DNA of 51,592 nt, taken from positions 1-51,592 of the forward strand of contig JAUNGC010000027.1 of the NCBI GenBank assembly GCA_030524745.1, written 5' to 3'. The DNA is from Eubacteriales bacterium (lineage in GTDB: Bacteria > Bacillota > Clostridia > Lachnospirales > Lachnospiraceae). Positions 8,922 to 16,100 of the stretch are shown piece after piece; position 1 is the stretch's first letter; every line of letters begins with the position of its first letter. A model generated the notes under the pieces. That model had not been told where the DNA came from. It saw only the letters and a program-made list of their open reading frames with translations, and did no database searches. Made by a program: the position numbers and the translations under genes.

Positions 8922-9271
8922 CAAAAAAACGTCTCCATAAAACCATCGTTTGTGATAGTTTCATAGAGACGCAAAATTCATTTACGCGGTACCACTCTAT
9001 TTCATGGCAGACGGCCATGCACTCACCGGCACTGCCGCTTGCGGCGTGATGCCTTTCCCCTTTGTACGGCGGGAAGTTCCGTCCGCTCCTACACAGCCGT
9101 ATCAGCCTTCGGGCAGCCGCTCCGAGGTCAGTTCACGCACTGTTTTCTGACTGCCTCGCACCGCCCGGCAGTTCTCTGATTTCCGACAGACCGCTACTAC
9201 TCCTCTTCATCGCGTTTTCCATATTGCAGCAGATATGCTTTACCGATCTATCATGATCCGCTGTTTTCACT
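8922..9271 (-). promoter_or_regulatory. T-box riboswitch (leucine specifier) upstream of leuA
   Basis: Read on the minus strand, the leader has a probable promoter (TTGCTG at 9306-9301, 17-bp spacer, TAAGAT at 9283-9278). Next come the GAGGAGTAGTA start of stem I, a GGGCGGTGCGAGGC distal loop, and a GAACTGACCTC specifier-loop strand, which offers CTG (9131-9129) directly after GAA. The alternative triplet CTC at 9126-9124 is also leucine. The canonical antiterminator T-box AGAGTGGTACCGCG is at 8998-8985. A terminator hairpin (GAGACG/CGTCTC arms at 8966-8971 and 8930-8935) ends in a T7 run at 8929-8923. Uncharged leucyl-tRNA should prevent termination and turn leuA on. Confidence 0.92.
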
Positions 9272-9338
9272 TTACACATCTTAACACAGGCATCAGGACA
9301 CAGCAAGGTGCAAATTTAATCAATTTAACTGATCTATT

Positions 9339-10112
9339 TTATCCCGCAGTCAAATTAAGGCCGTTCACCCAATTTGCAACATCGTTCTCCGCTCCCGATA
9401 CACTGTTTCGGGAGATGGAAAGTCCGTCAGAAATAACGTTCGCGTTCGGCTGCAATTCCGAGATCGTCTGAATGGTTCTGGAAAATCCGCTTCCGCCATG
9501 GGTGGTGAACGGAATAATAGTCTTACCACTGAAATCATATTCTTCAAGAAATGTATAGAGCGGCATCGGCAGATCGGCGTTCCAGTTAGGATAGCCAAGG
9601 AAAATCACGTCATAGCTGTCGGGGTTTTCAATCTGTGCCGCAAGTTCCGGTCTGGCATCGTCTGCCTTTTCATTGTAGGCGAATTCCAGAAGAGGATCGT
9701 GGGTCGTAGGATAATCCTGCACCGTTTCGATCGCAAACAGATCTCCGCCCGTTTCCCGCTGAATAATCCGGGCAATGTACTCGTTATTTCCCAAAACCTC
9801 ACCGTTCACTGCCACACGGCTCGCGCCGGCCACAGTATCCACGCCGTCTGTTTCCATGACAGAAAAATATGCAATCAGTATATTACCGTTTTCTGTTTCA
9901 CCTTCTGCGGATTCCCCTGTACTTTCTTCTGTACTTTCTTTTGTGCTTTCTCCTGTACCTCCTTCTGTACTGCTGTCATCGGATTCTGTGGTCAAAGCCG
10001 CCGTTTCCGTCTCTGCCGGCGTATCCGCTGTCGCATTCTGATTGTTGTTTCCGCAGGCTGCCAGAGAAAAAACCAACAGCGCCGAAAGAAGTGAGACTGT
10101 TATTTTTTTCAT
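9339..10112 (-). CDS. Flavodoxin-like lipoprotein
   Basis: The protein has 257 residues: a lipoprotein signal (positive MKK, hydrophobic run, lipobox L-A-A-C with Cys20), a low-complexity Ser/Thr/Glu spacer of about 55 residues, then a flavodoxin fold from about residue 77 (I-L-I-A-Y-F-S opening the FMN phosphate loop; V-I-F-L-G-Y-P-N-W; F-T-T-H-G-G-S-G). It resembles the flavodoxin_4 type lipoproteins of Clostridia. It should hang from the outer face of the membrane with FMN bound, perhaps moving electrons to or from partners at the surface. It is the last gene of the MerR-facing operon. The electron partner is unknown. Confidence 0.85.
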   Translation of the reverse strand: MKKITVSLLSALLVFSLAACGNNNQNATADTPAETETAALTTESDDSSTEGGTGESTKESTEESTGESAEGETENGNILIAYFSVMETDGVDTVAGASRVAVNGEVLGNNEYIARIIQRETGGDLFAIETVQDYPTTHDPLLEFAYNEKADDARPELAAQIENPDSYDVIFLGYPNWNADLPMPLYTFLEEYDFSGKTIIPFTTHGGSGFSRTIQTISELQPNANVISDGLSISRNSVSGAENDVANWVNGLNLTAG

Positions 10113-10153
10113 AGAATTTTGCTCCTTTATTTTAATCTTTTTAATCTTTATTT

Positions 10154-10711
10154 TTATTTTAATCTATATGAACGGATGCTTTTACCCATCCGGTAGGCTT
10201 CCTGCATGGCAGGGTTTCTTTGAATATCGCCAAGCTGCCACGCCTCTGCGCCATAGATAACGCCCATTTCTTTTGCTCCCGGCAGGCATTCTATGTAACC
10301 GCGCAGTCCGTCAATCGTCCGTTCCATTGCAGCCTTTCCATCGGCGGCGGTGGCAATCAGATAAAACTCTTTGTTTTCCAGCCCTGCTCTCTGCGCTCCA
10401 CCCAAAGTACGGTCGATCATGGTTTTCATCTGCGCGCACATCGTGTAAAAATATACAGGAGTTGCCAGAACGATCACATCCGCATTCCGCATTTTCTCAA
10501 CGACCTGTTCCATATCGTCCTGCTTCACGCAATGTCCCAGCTTTTTACAGGCATAACAGGCGGAGCAATAGTCAATCGTAAGTTCCCCCAGCCGAATTTT
10601 ATCCACCCGGTTGCCCGCTTCTTCTGCGCCTTTCATAAACTGATCGCAAAGAGTGTCTGAATTTCCTCCCTTGCGGGGGCTGGCTGAAATAATCAATACA
10701 TTTTTACTCAT
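10154..10711 (-). CDS. NADPH-dependent FMN reductase / flavodoxin-fold oxidoreductase
   Basis: The 185-residue cytoplasmic protein opens with I-I-S-A-S-P-R-K-G-G-N-S, the phosphate-binding loop of the NADPH-dependent FMN reductase / iron-sulfur flavoprotein superfamily. It carries C-S-A-C-Y-A-C near residue 50 and the A-T-P-V-Y-F-Y-T-M motif of this clade. It probably reduces FMN or a small quinone or disulfide substrate with NAD(P)H. Its start (ATG at 10711) overlaps the stop of the upstream cyclophilin-like gene by 8 bp, so the two are translationally coupled. It is the only soluble member of an operon of lipoproteins and could supply electrons or reduced flavin, though that is inference. 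Confidence 0.85.
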   Translation of the reverse strand: MSKNVLIISASPRKGGNSDTLCDQFMKGAEEAGNRVDKIRLGELTIDYCSACYACKKLGHCVKQDDMEQVVEKMRNADVIVLATPVYFYTMCAQMKTMIDRTLGGAQRAGLENKEFYLIATAADGKAAMERTIDGLRGYIECLPGAKEMGVIYGAEAWQLGDIQRNPAMQEAYRMGKSIRSYRLK

Positions 10712-11216
10712 TTTCTGTTTGTTCTCCTTTCTCGCTCACTAATTCCAGGCGCACTGTTCCGGATTCATTTGCCATTGTCCCGGCTCCTGTTTCTGCATGG
10801 CCTAAGGGGATCACCTCCACAATGGTCTGTTCGTAAATATCGTCATAGAATATCGCAAGATCAGGCCCGGTGTTCCAGTATCCGAAGTCACCTATCTCAT
10901 ATTCTCTTGTTGTTGTCTCTATGGAGGAAAGATGCTCCGGCAGCGTCATGCCTTTCGCAAAACCGTTCCTCTCGATCAGAGTCATTTCCAGCGGCAGCAT
11001 TGCCACCAGATCCGCAGCGGCCCTCGAATCATTTAATGTAATAACTACCTCTGTATTTTCGGTAATCATTTTGATTTGAGTACCTTCCACACTCTCATAG
11101 CCGCTGTTTTCAGATACGTCGGGCGTTCCCGTATCCCGCTGTCCGGCCGCTCCACAGGCCGCCAGAGAGCAAAGCATGAGAAAAAGCAATCCGACTCTGA
11201 GCGCTTTTTTGAACAT
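10704..11216 (-). CDS. Cyclophilin-like domain lipoprotein
   Basis: The 170-residue protein has a lipobox (L-A-A-C, Cys21) followed by a short linker and a compact beta-rich domain from about residue 48. The pattern I-K-M-I..V-I-T-L-N-D-S-R-A-A-A-D-L..L-P-L then G-D-F-G-Y-W-N-T-G-P-D-L-A-I-F-Y-D-D matches the bacterial cyclophilin-like domain often found beside flavodoxin lipoproteins in gut Firmicutes. No peptidyl-prolyl isomerase activity can be claimed. The gene sits between a flavodoxin lipoprotein gene (12 bp upstream) and the FMN reductase gene (8-bp overlap), within one operon. Confidence 0.8.
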   Translation of the reverse strand: MFKKALRVGLLFLMLCSLAACGAAGQRDTGTPDVSENSGYESVEGTQIKMITENTEVVITLNDSRAAADLVAMLPLEMTLIERNGFAKGMTLPEHLSSIETTTREYEIGDFGYWNTGPDLAIFYDDIYEQTIVEVIPLGHAETGAGTMANESGTVRLELVSEKGEQTENE

Positions 11217-11228
11217 AGCCTTTCTCCC

Positions 11229-11909
11229 TTATTCCATCAGTCCAAGTCCCTGAATCCATGGTTCAATATCATTCAGATCATTTGCGGTAAGTCCTTCTGC
11301 AATCTCCGCATCCGGGCAGAGTTCGCCGAAAATATGGAGGCTGTTGCCAATGTCGTCGCTGGAGCTGGTGCAGAAGGGAATGACCGTCTTACCCGAAAAA
11401 TCATTTTCTGCGAGGAAAGTCGCTATCATGGCCGGAGCCTCATCCCACCAAATCGGATAGCCCACAAAGATCGTGTCATATCCCTCAATACTATCCACCG
11501 ACACAGTGATCTGCGGGTGTACGCCATCTAAAATTTCCGCTTCCGCTTCTTCCTGCAAATCTCCGTATTCCTCTGCCCGCTGAATCTCAGCCATAGTGCC
11601 GCCTGTGTATTTTGCAATCATTCGCGCTGCTTCCTCCGTATTTCCCGTATAGGAAAAATACGCGACCAAAACATTCCCGGCAGGCGCTTCCGCCTCTGCG
11701 GTTTCCGGTTCCGTCGTTTCCGGCTCTTCTGCAGGTTCCTCATTTACCTCTTCCTCAGGCGCTTCTGTTTGCAGCGTCTCCGGCACAGTTTCGGTTTCGC
11801 CGGCCGCGGAAGCTGTTTCCTCAAAAGAATTACTGCTGCCGCAGGCTGCCAGTACGAAGCTGAGAGCCGACGCTAAAGTAAAAAATAAAATGCTTTTCCT
11901 GATTTTCAT
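11229..11909 (-). CDS. Flavodoxin-like lipoprotein, second copy in operon
   Basis: The protein has 226 residues, with a lipobox at L-A-A-C (Cys23), a very acidic Glu/Thr/Pro spacer (about 30-78), then a flavodoxin domain: V-L-V-A-Y-F-S-Y-T-G-N-T-E-E-A-A-R is a canonical FMN phosphate-binding loop, followed by D-T-I-F-V-G-Y-P-I-W-W and T-S-S-S-D-D-I-G. It is closer to classical flavodoxins than its paralogue at 9339-10112, whose loop is degenerate. It is expected to be membrane-tethered and extracytoplasmic. It lies 22 bp downstream of the alpha/beta hydrolase gene. Confidence 0.87.
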   Translation of the reverse strand: MKIRKSILFFTLASALSFVLAACGSSNSFEETASAAGETETVPETLQTEAPEEEVNEEPAEEPETTEPETAEAEAPAGNVLVAYFSYTGNTEEAARMIAKYTGGTMAEIQRAEEYGDLQEEAEAEILDGVHPQITVSVDSIEGYDTIFVGYPIWWDEAPAMIATFLAENDFSGKTVIPFCTSSSDDIGNSLHIFGELCPDAEIAEGLTANDLNDIEPWIQGLGLME

Positions 11910-11931
11910 GGTGTCCCATCCTTTCTTGAAA

Positions 11932-12876
11932 TCATTCTTTGTGTGTATTCAAATATTCCAAAGTCCAGTCGATTGCCTGCCTGGCGTCCCCGCCCGAAAA
12001 GCCATGCCCGGCTCCCGGAAGCACTTCCAGCCTGGCCGAATCATAAGCTTCCACCGCTTTTTCCGAATAGGAAAGCGGAACTATGCCGTCAGCGTCACCG
12101 TGGATCAGCAGCACGTCCTTTTTATAAGCTGAAATCGCTTCATAAATGTCATAATCCAGCAAATTCTCCGCAAAGACACGGCCCACCGTCATCCACATGT
12201 GATGATAGCTATCCGGAATATCTTCCACACTGTCAAAGCGTCTCTTTGCATCGTCCACCATAACAAAGGCGGGATATAAAAGAATTTCGCCCCGTATTTC
12301 TTCTTCATGCGCCGCGGCGGTAATCGCTGATACCGCGCCGCCCATGCTGGTCCCCATAAGGAAAATATTATCGTTGTCTACAAATTCCTGTCCCTGCATC
12401 ATACGAATTACCGCTTCTAAATCCGCCTGCTCCGTGAAAACAGACATTTCCAGGGTGGAACCGTCGCTTCTGCTTCCCGGGCTTCCGCCGCAAAAATCAA
12501 AACAATAGACCACATACCCTTTCTGCGCAAGAGCCTCCGCATATTGCGCGCCCACCTGATGATTCCCTCCAAAGCCATGGGAGAAAATAACCGCCGGCAT
12601 TTTTTCACCTGCGTCCTGTGGAATATAGAGCAGTCCATAAATCTGCTTCCCATCCCGCCGGGCATATAATTCCTTCATTTCGTATTCATAAGTAAGCGTT
12701 TCATACATCTGCATGCTTTCCCTTTCCGAAGCCGCCGCTGCCTCTGCTTCCTCTTCAGCCGCGCCACTGGCGGACGGCTCTTCCGGTAACACAGGATCGT
12801 TACCGTTGGCGCATCCGCTTAAAGTCAATGGCAGGAACGTGAAAAGGCAAGCTATAAAAAGTACACTCTTTTTCAT
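11932..12876 (-). CDS. Alpha/beta hydrolase lipoprotein
   Basis: The protein has 314 residues with a lipobox (L-S-G-C, Cys22) and a serine-hydrolase domain. The nucleophile elbow is G-T-S-M-G-G near residue 175, the acid is in H-G-D-A-D-G-I-V-P, and the catalytic His is in G-A-G-H-G-F near the C-terminus. H-G-F-G-G-N-H supplies the oxyanion region. It is likely a surface-anchored esterase or acyl hydrolase with unknown substrate. It is the first gene of the operon, directly downstream of a MerR-type promoter (-10 at 12904-12899). Confidence 0.87.
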   Translation of the reverse strand: MKKSVLFIACLFTFLPLTLSGCANGNDPVLPEEPSASGAAEEEAEAAAASERESMQMYETLTYEYEMKELYARRDGKQIYGLLYIPQDAGEKMPAVIFSHGFGGNHQVGAQYAEALAQKGYVVYCFDFCGGSPGSRSDGSTLEMSVFTEQADLEAVIRMMQGQEFVDNDNIFLMGTSMGGAVSAITAAAHEEEIRGEILLYPAFVMVDDAKRRFDSVEDIPDSYHHMWMTVGRVFAENLLDYDIYEAISAYKKDVLLIHGDADGIVPLSYSEKAVEAYDSARLEVLPGAGHGFSGGDARQAIDWTLEYLNTHKE

Positions 12877-12898
12877 ATCCGTCTCCTTGTTGTAACCG

Positions 12899-12929
12899 AT
12901 TATATTTTGCGGTTGTTACTATCGGTCAA
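12899..12929 (-). promoter_or_regulatory. MerR-type promoter of the lipoprotein operon
   Basis: On the minus strand TTGACC (12929-12924) and TATAAT (12904-12899) are separated by exactly 19 bp, the over-long spacer typical of MerR-activated promoters. An imperfect dyad (CGATAGTAACAACCG) is centred in the spacer. It sits just upstream of the hydrolase start. Confidence 0.85.
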
Positions 12930-12996
12930 TAATCTTTTGAAAAGTTTTTCGTGAATTTTTTGTGTTTGCCAACACGCATTTGCAATTGCCCTTTCT

Positions 12997-13041
12997 TATC
13001 ACTCTTTAACCTATCACTCCTTAATCTGTCACTCCTTAATC
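12997..13041. repeat. Three tandem 15-bp repeats between the two MerR-type promoters
   Basis: Units begin at 12997, 13012 and 13027 (TATCACTCTTTAACC, TATCACTCCTTAATC, TGTCACTCCTTAATC). Read on the minus strand each carries AAGGAGTG or AAAGAGTG, which resembles a ribosome binding site followed by GTG, but the frames that follow close at once or within 28 codons. The function is unknown. Confidence 0.85.
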
Positions 13042-13078
13042 TTGCGATTCTGCAGTTTTTATGCTACAATACGTTTGT

Positions 13079-13130
13079 TTGAACCGATTTTCACAACCGA
13101 TTATAATTTCCGGTAGTAACTACCGGTCAA
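13079..13130. promoter_or_regulatory. Overlapping promoters: merR (plus) and a second MerR-type promoter (minus)
   Basis: Plus strand: TTGAAC (13079-13084), 17 bp, TATAAT (13102-13107), pointing at merR. Minus strand: TTGACC (13130-13125), 19 bp, TATAAT (13105-13100), pointing toward the lipoprotein operon. The 19-bp spacer holds a perfect dyad (CCGGTAG-TAA-CTACCGG, 13110-13126). Regulator binding there would cover the merR start site (autorepression) while twisting the minus-strand promoter into register. The 40-odd bp block is an imperfect direct copy of 12893-12935. Confidence 0.8.
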
Positions 13131-13187
13131 TAGCTTTTATTTGATTTTTTTATGAATCTTTGATGAACAATAGAGGAGGCTGGAAAT

Positions 13188-13586
13188 ATGTATACGATGA
13201 TGCAGGTCTGCCGTGAGTTGGACATAACCTATCAGACCTTAAAATATTATTGTAATGAAGGATTGATTCCGGGCGTTAAACGGGACAGTAACAACCGCCG
13301 GATTTTCGATGAAAAAGACGTTAAATGGATCAAAGATCTGACCTGTTTAAAAAAATGCGGCATGAGTATTCTGGAAATGAAAGACTATCTGGCGCTTTGC
13401 CTGCAAGGTGAATCCACCATCATGCTGCGCAAGAAAATGCTGGAAAAAAAGCGTGAGGCGTTGCTCGGTTCCATCAAAGAATTAGAGGACAGTATTGCAT
13501 ATATTGATTGGAAGCAGAATTTCTACGATGAAGTGCTGTCAGGCGCGCGCCCGTATGTCAGCAACCTGATCCGGACAGAAGAATAA
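13188..13586 (+). CDS. MerR family transcriptional regulator
   Basis: The 132-residue protein has an N-terminal winged HTH (Y-T-M-M-Q-V-C-R-E-L-D-I-T-Y-Q-T-L-K-Y-Y, then the R-R-I-F-D-E-K-D wing) and a long C-terminal dimerisation coiled coil (about 75-120, Lys/Glu rich). There is no conserved metal-binding cysteine cluster at the C-terminus, so a metal sensor is unlikely; AdhR/small-ligand or redox-sensing types fit better. GAGGAGG precedes the ATG. Divergent placement against 19-bp-spacer promoters makes the lipoprotein operon the likely target. Confidence 0.9.
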   Translation: MYTMMQVCRELDITYQTLKYYCNEGLIPGVKRDSNNRRIFDEKDVKWIKDLTCLKKCGMSILEMKDYLALCLQGESTIMLRKKMLEKKREALLGSIKELEDSIAYIDWKQNFYDEVLSGARPYVSNLIRTEE

Positions 13587-13589
13587 CAT

Positions 13590-13629
13590 AAAGGACTGAG
13601 ATGGTTTTTACGCCTTCCCAGTCCTTTTT
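13590..13629. terminator. Rho-independent terminator between merR and the oxidoreductase beta gene
   Basis: AAAGGACTG (13590-13598) pairs with CAGTCCTTT (13619-13627), and TT follows. It lies between convergent 3' ends and is T-rich on the plus side and T-rich on the minus side (TTTATGT), so it may serve both genes. Confidence 0.75.
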
Positions 13630-13637
13630 CGTTTCCA

Positions 13638-14576
13638 TTACATATCGCATTTCTTTTTCAGTTCTTCCCATCTTCTGTCCACTTCCGCCTGGAACAGTCC
13701 GATCAGATCTTCGTTTCCGGGCTTGAACAGATGCTGAAAGCGCTTCTGCGGGCGCAGGAAATCCTCCACCGGCAATTTTTTCCTGGGCTCATAGCTTAAA
13801 ATCCACTTTCCGTCGGCGACCTCATACAGCGGCCAGTAGCAGGTATCCACCGCCAGCCTGCAAATGGTCATCAGTTCCGAAGGATCATAGCCCCAGCCAC
13901 GCGGGCAGGGGGACATCACATTTAAGAAAGCCGCTCCCGGCGTATAAATCGCTTTTTCCGCCTTGGTATGCAGATCCCTGAAGTTTGCCGTAAAGGTGGT
14001 CTGTCCCACATAAGGAATATGGTGCTCCGCCATGATCGCCGCCAGATCCTTGCGAATCTGCACCTTTCCGTTGGATACTTTGCCCGCCGGGGTCGTCGTG
14101 GTATCCGCAAACTGCGGCGTCGCGGAGGAACGCTGGGTTCCGGTGTTCATGTAAGCGCCGTTGTCATAGCAGACATAAACCATATCATGTCCGCGCTCCA
14201 TTGCGCCGGACAAAGACTGAAATCCGATGTCATAAGTGCCGCCGTCACCGCCGAAGGTGATGAATTTATAATTTTCCGTAATCTTTCCTTTTTTCTTTAA
14301 AACCCGATAAGCAGTCTCAACGCCGGATAAGGTCGCTCCCGCATTTTCAAAAGCGTTATGAATGTAGCTGTCTTCATACGCGGTATAGGGGTACATGAAG
14401 GTGGATACCTCCAGACAGCCCGTGGCATTGCCCACCACCGCTTTATCCTCCGGACGCAGGGCCCGCAGCACGCTCCGCACCGTCACGGTTCCGCCGCAGC
14501 CCGCGCACATCCGGTGGCCCGGCGCCAGACGCTCCGGTCTGCTCATCACTTCTTTAAAATTATAAGCTGTTTCCAT
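13638..14576 (-). CDS. porB: 2-Oxoacid:ferredoxin oxidoreductase, beta (TPP-binding) subunit
   Basis: The start is the ATG at 14576 (METAYNF) behind GGGAGG, rather than the longer frame to 14609. Of 312 residues, C24-A-G-C27 near the N-terminus begins the 4Fe-4S ligand set and G-D-G-G-T-Y-D-I-G is the thiamine pyrophosphate/Mg motif (near residue 120). The protein decarboxylates a 2-oxoacid, passing electrons to ferredoxin and the acyl group to CoA, with the alpha, gamma and delta partners encoded immediately upstream. It overlaps the alpha gene by 17 bp. Subunit order gamma-delta-alpha-beta is that of porGDAB/vorGDAB operons. Pyruvate versus branched-chain substrate cannot be settled from these residues. 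Confidence 0.93.
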   Translation of the reverse strand: METAYNFKEVMSRPERLAPGHRMCAGCGGTVTVRSVLRALRPEDKAVVGNATGCLEVSTFMYPYTAYEDSYIHNAFENAGATLSGVETAYRVLKKKGKITENYKFITFGGDGGTYDIGFQSLSGAMERGHDMVYVCYDNGAYMNTGTQRSSATPQFADTTTTPAGKVSNGKVQIRKDLAAIMAEHHIPYVGQTTFTANFRDLHTKAEKAIYTPGAAFLNVMSPCPRGWGYDPSELMTICRLAVDTCYWPLYEVADGKWILSYEPRKKLPVEDFLRPQKRFQHLFKPGNEDLIGLFQAEVDRRWEELKKKCDM

Positions 14577-15768
14577 GACGATCTCCCTCCCTGAGTCCGA
14601 TATAGGCATACATATCCTTCACCACATGGGTTTTTGCCATTTCTTCCAGATTCTCGTACACCCGTTCAAAATCCTCTACGGTAATGTCCCTGCCGCCCAG
14701 TCCGTAAAAATAGTTTACAACTTCCGCTTCCAATTTCGCGCCGTAAAGCGCCGCGCGCACTTCTGCTCCCAGCGGTCCGCTCGTGGCGGAAAACATCTCG
14801 GAACGGTCCAGCACAGCGATCGCCTTCATTCCCTTCAGCGCGGCAGCCAGTTCTTCCTCCGGGAAAGGGCGGAACACTCTGATTTTCACAAGACCGGCCT
14901 TTTTCCCTGTGGTCTCCCTGATTTTATCCACCGCGGCCTTACAGGTTCCCGCCGCTGAACCGATAACCACTACCGCATATTGGGCGTCCTCCATCCGGTA
15001 TTCTTCAAAAAATCCGTACTTTCTGCCCGTCATCCTCTCGAATTTTTCCGCCGTTTCCAGAATGACCTGCTTCGCGTTCTTCATAGCCTCACGCTGCGCC
15101 CGCTTTGTTTCCATATAATAATTGGATACGGCATAAGGACCCACCGCCATCGGCTCTTTTTCATTTAACAGATAATGTTCCGGACAATATTCTCCCACAA
15201 ATTCTTTTGCCTTTTCGTCCTCCACCAGCAAAATATTTTCTACGCCGTGACTGGTGATAAAACCGTCCTGACAGATCATGACCGGAAGGCGCACCGCCGC
15301 ATTTTCCGCAATCGGATAGGCCTGTAAAAAATTATCGTATACTTCCTGGTTGGATTCCGCATAAATCTGAATCCATCCCGAATCCCTCGCGCCCATGCTG
15401 TCCGAATGATCCGCGTTAATATTGATCGGACCGGTCAAAGCGCGGTTCACGAGCGCCAGCACCACAGGCAGCCGGTCGGACGCCGCCACATACAGTTCTT
15501 CCCACATCAGAGCCATGCCGCAGGACGAAGTCGCCGTAACCGTCCGCGCTCCCGCCGCGGATGCACCGATCGCCGCGCTCATAGCGCTGTGTTCGCTCTC
15601 CACATGGATGAATTCCGTGCCGATTTCGCCGTTCGCAATATAATTTGCCACATACTGCGGGATCTCCGTGGAAGGCGTAATGGGAAAAGCCGGCATCACG
15701 TCGGGATTGATCTGTTTAATCGCATATGCCACGGCCTCATTGCCGGATAAACGTTCTCTGACCGCCAT
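14560..15768 (-). CDS. porA: 2-Oxoacid:ferredoxin oxidoreductase, alpha subunit
   Basis: The 402-residue protein carries F-P-I-T-P-S-T-E-I near residue 30, the pyrimidine-domain hallmark of POR/VOR alpha subunits, and E-S-E-H-S-A-M-S-A-A-I-G-A-S-A-A-G-A-R around 57-75. Domain II (transketolase C-terminal-like) covers about 250-390. It forms the catalytic heterodimer with the beta subunit. The delta gene ends one base before it (stop at 15769), so the genes are tightly packed. The gene symbol follows operon structure; vorA would be equally valid if the substrate is a branched-chain 2-oxoacid. Confidence 0.92.
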   Translation of the reverse strand: MAVRERLSGNEAVAYAIKQINPDVMPAFPITPSTEIPQYVANYIANGEIGTEFIHVESEHSAMSAAIGASAAGARTVTATSSCGMALMWEELYVAASDRLPVVLALVNRALTGPININADHSDSMGARDSGWIQIYAESNQEVYDNFLQAYPIAENAAVRLPVMICQDGFITSHGVENILLVEDEKAKEFVGEYCPEHYLLNEKEPMAVGPYAVSNYYMETKRAQREAMKNAKQVILETAEKFERMTGRKYGFFEEYRMEDAQYAVVVIGSAAGTCKAAVDKIRETTGKKAGLVKIRVFRPFPEEELAAALKGMKAIAVLDRSEMFSATSGPLGAEVRAALYGAKLEAEVVNYFYGLGGRDITVEDFERVYENLEEMAKTHVVKDMYAYIGLREGDRHGNSL

Positions 15769-16065
15769 TTATTTTCCCTCCTTCATTTCAATCGCGCCAA
15801 AAGGGCAGACCTTTGCGCAGATGCCGCAGCCTTTACAATGATCGTAGTCAAAATCCTGCCGTTTTCCTTCCGAAACCGGAATCGAAGAATCCGGACATAC
15901 CGGCGCGCACAGCAGGCACTGCTTACATTTTTCCTTTATGAACAAAGGAGTGGATGTTCTCCATTCCCCTGTGCAGAATTGTCTGGAAGTAGCGGGTTCA
16001 TAAATCTGATTTCCTTCCGTAATATCCTGCCAGGGACTTCTCTCGTTAATATTCTCGCTTTTCAT
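15769..16065 (-). CDS. porD: 2-Oxoacid:ferredoxin oxidoreductase, delta (2x[4Fe-4S] ferredoxin) subunit
   Basis: The start is taken at ATG 16065 (MKSENINE) behind AAAGGACTG; a longer frame to 16110 lacks a better site and would overlap the gamma gene. The 98-residue protein has two ferredoxin motifs, C-K-Q-C-L-L-C-A-P-V-C-P and C-K-G-C-G-I-C-A-K-V-C-P, which bind two 4Fe-4S clusters and carry electrons from the catalytic core to external ferredoxin. The N-terminal about 45 residues are the extension typical of POR/VOR delta subunits. Confidence 0.93.
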   Translation of the reverse strand: MKSENINERSPWQDITEGNQIYEPATSRQFCTGEWRTSTPLFIKEKCKQCLLCAPVCPDSSIPVSEGKRQDFDYDHCKGCGICAKVCPFGAIEMKEGK

Positions 16066-16100
16066 CCCGTTATCAGTCCTTTCTTTGTGTCTTCCGTATT

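Noticed and set aside
8759-8974. N-terminal extension of LeuA to 8974
   Set aside because: The extension would be translated from the palindromic element and the T-box terminator; the ATG at 8758 has AAAGGAG and matches family starts.
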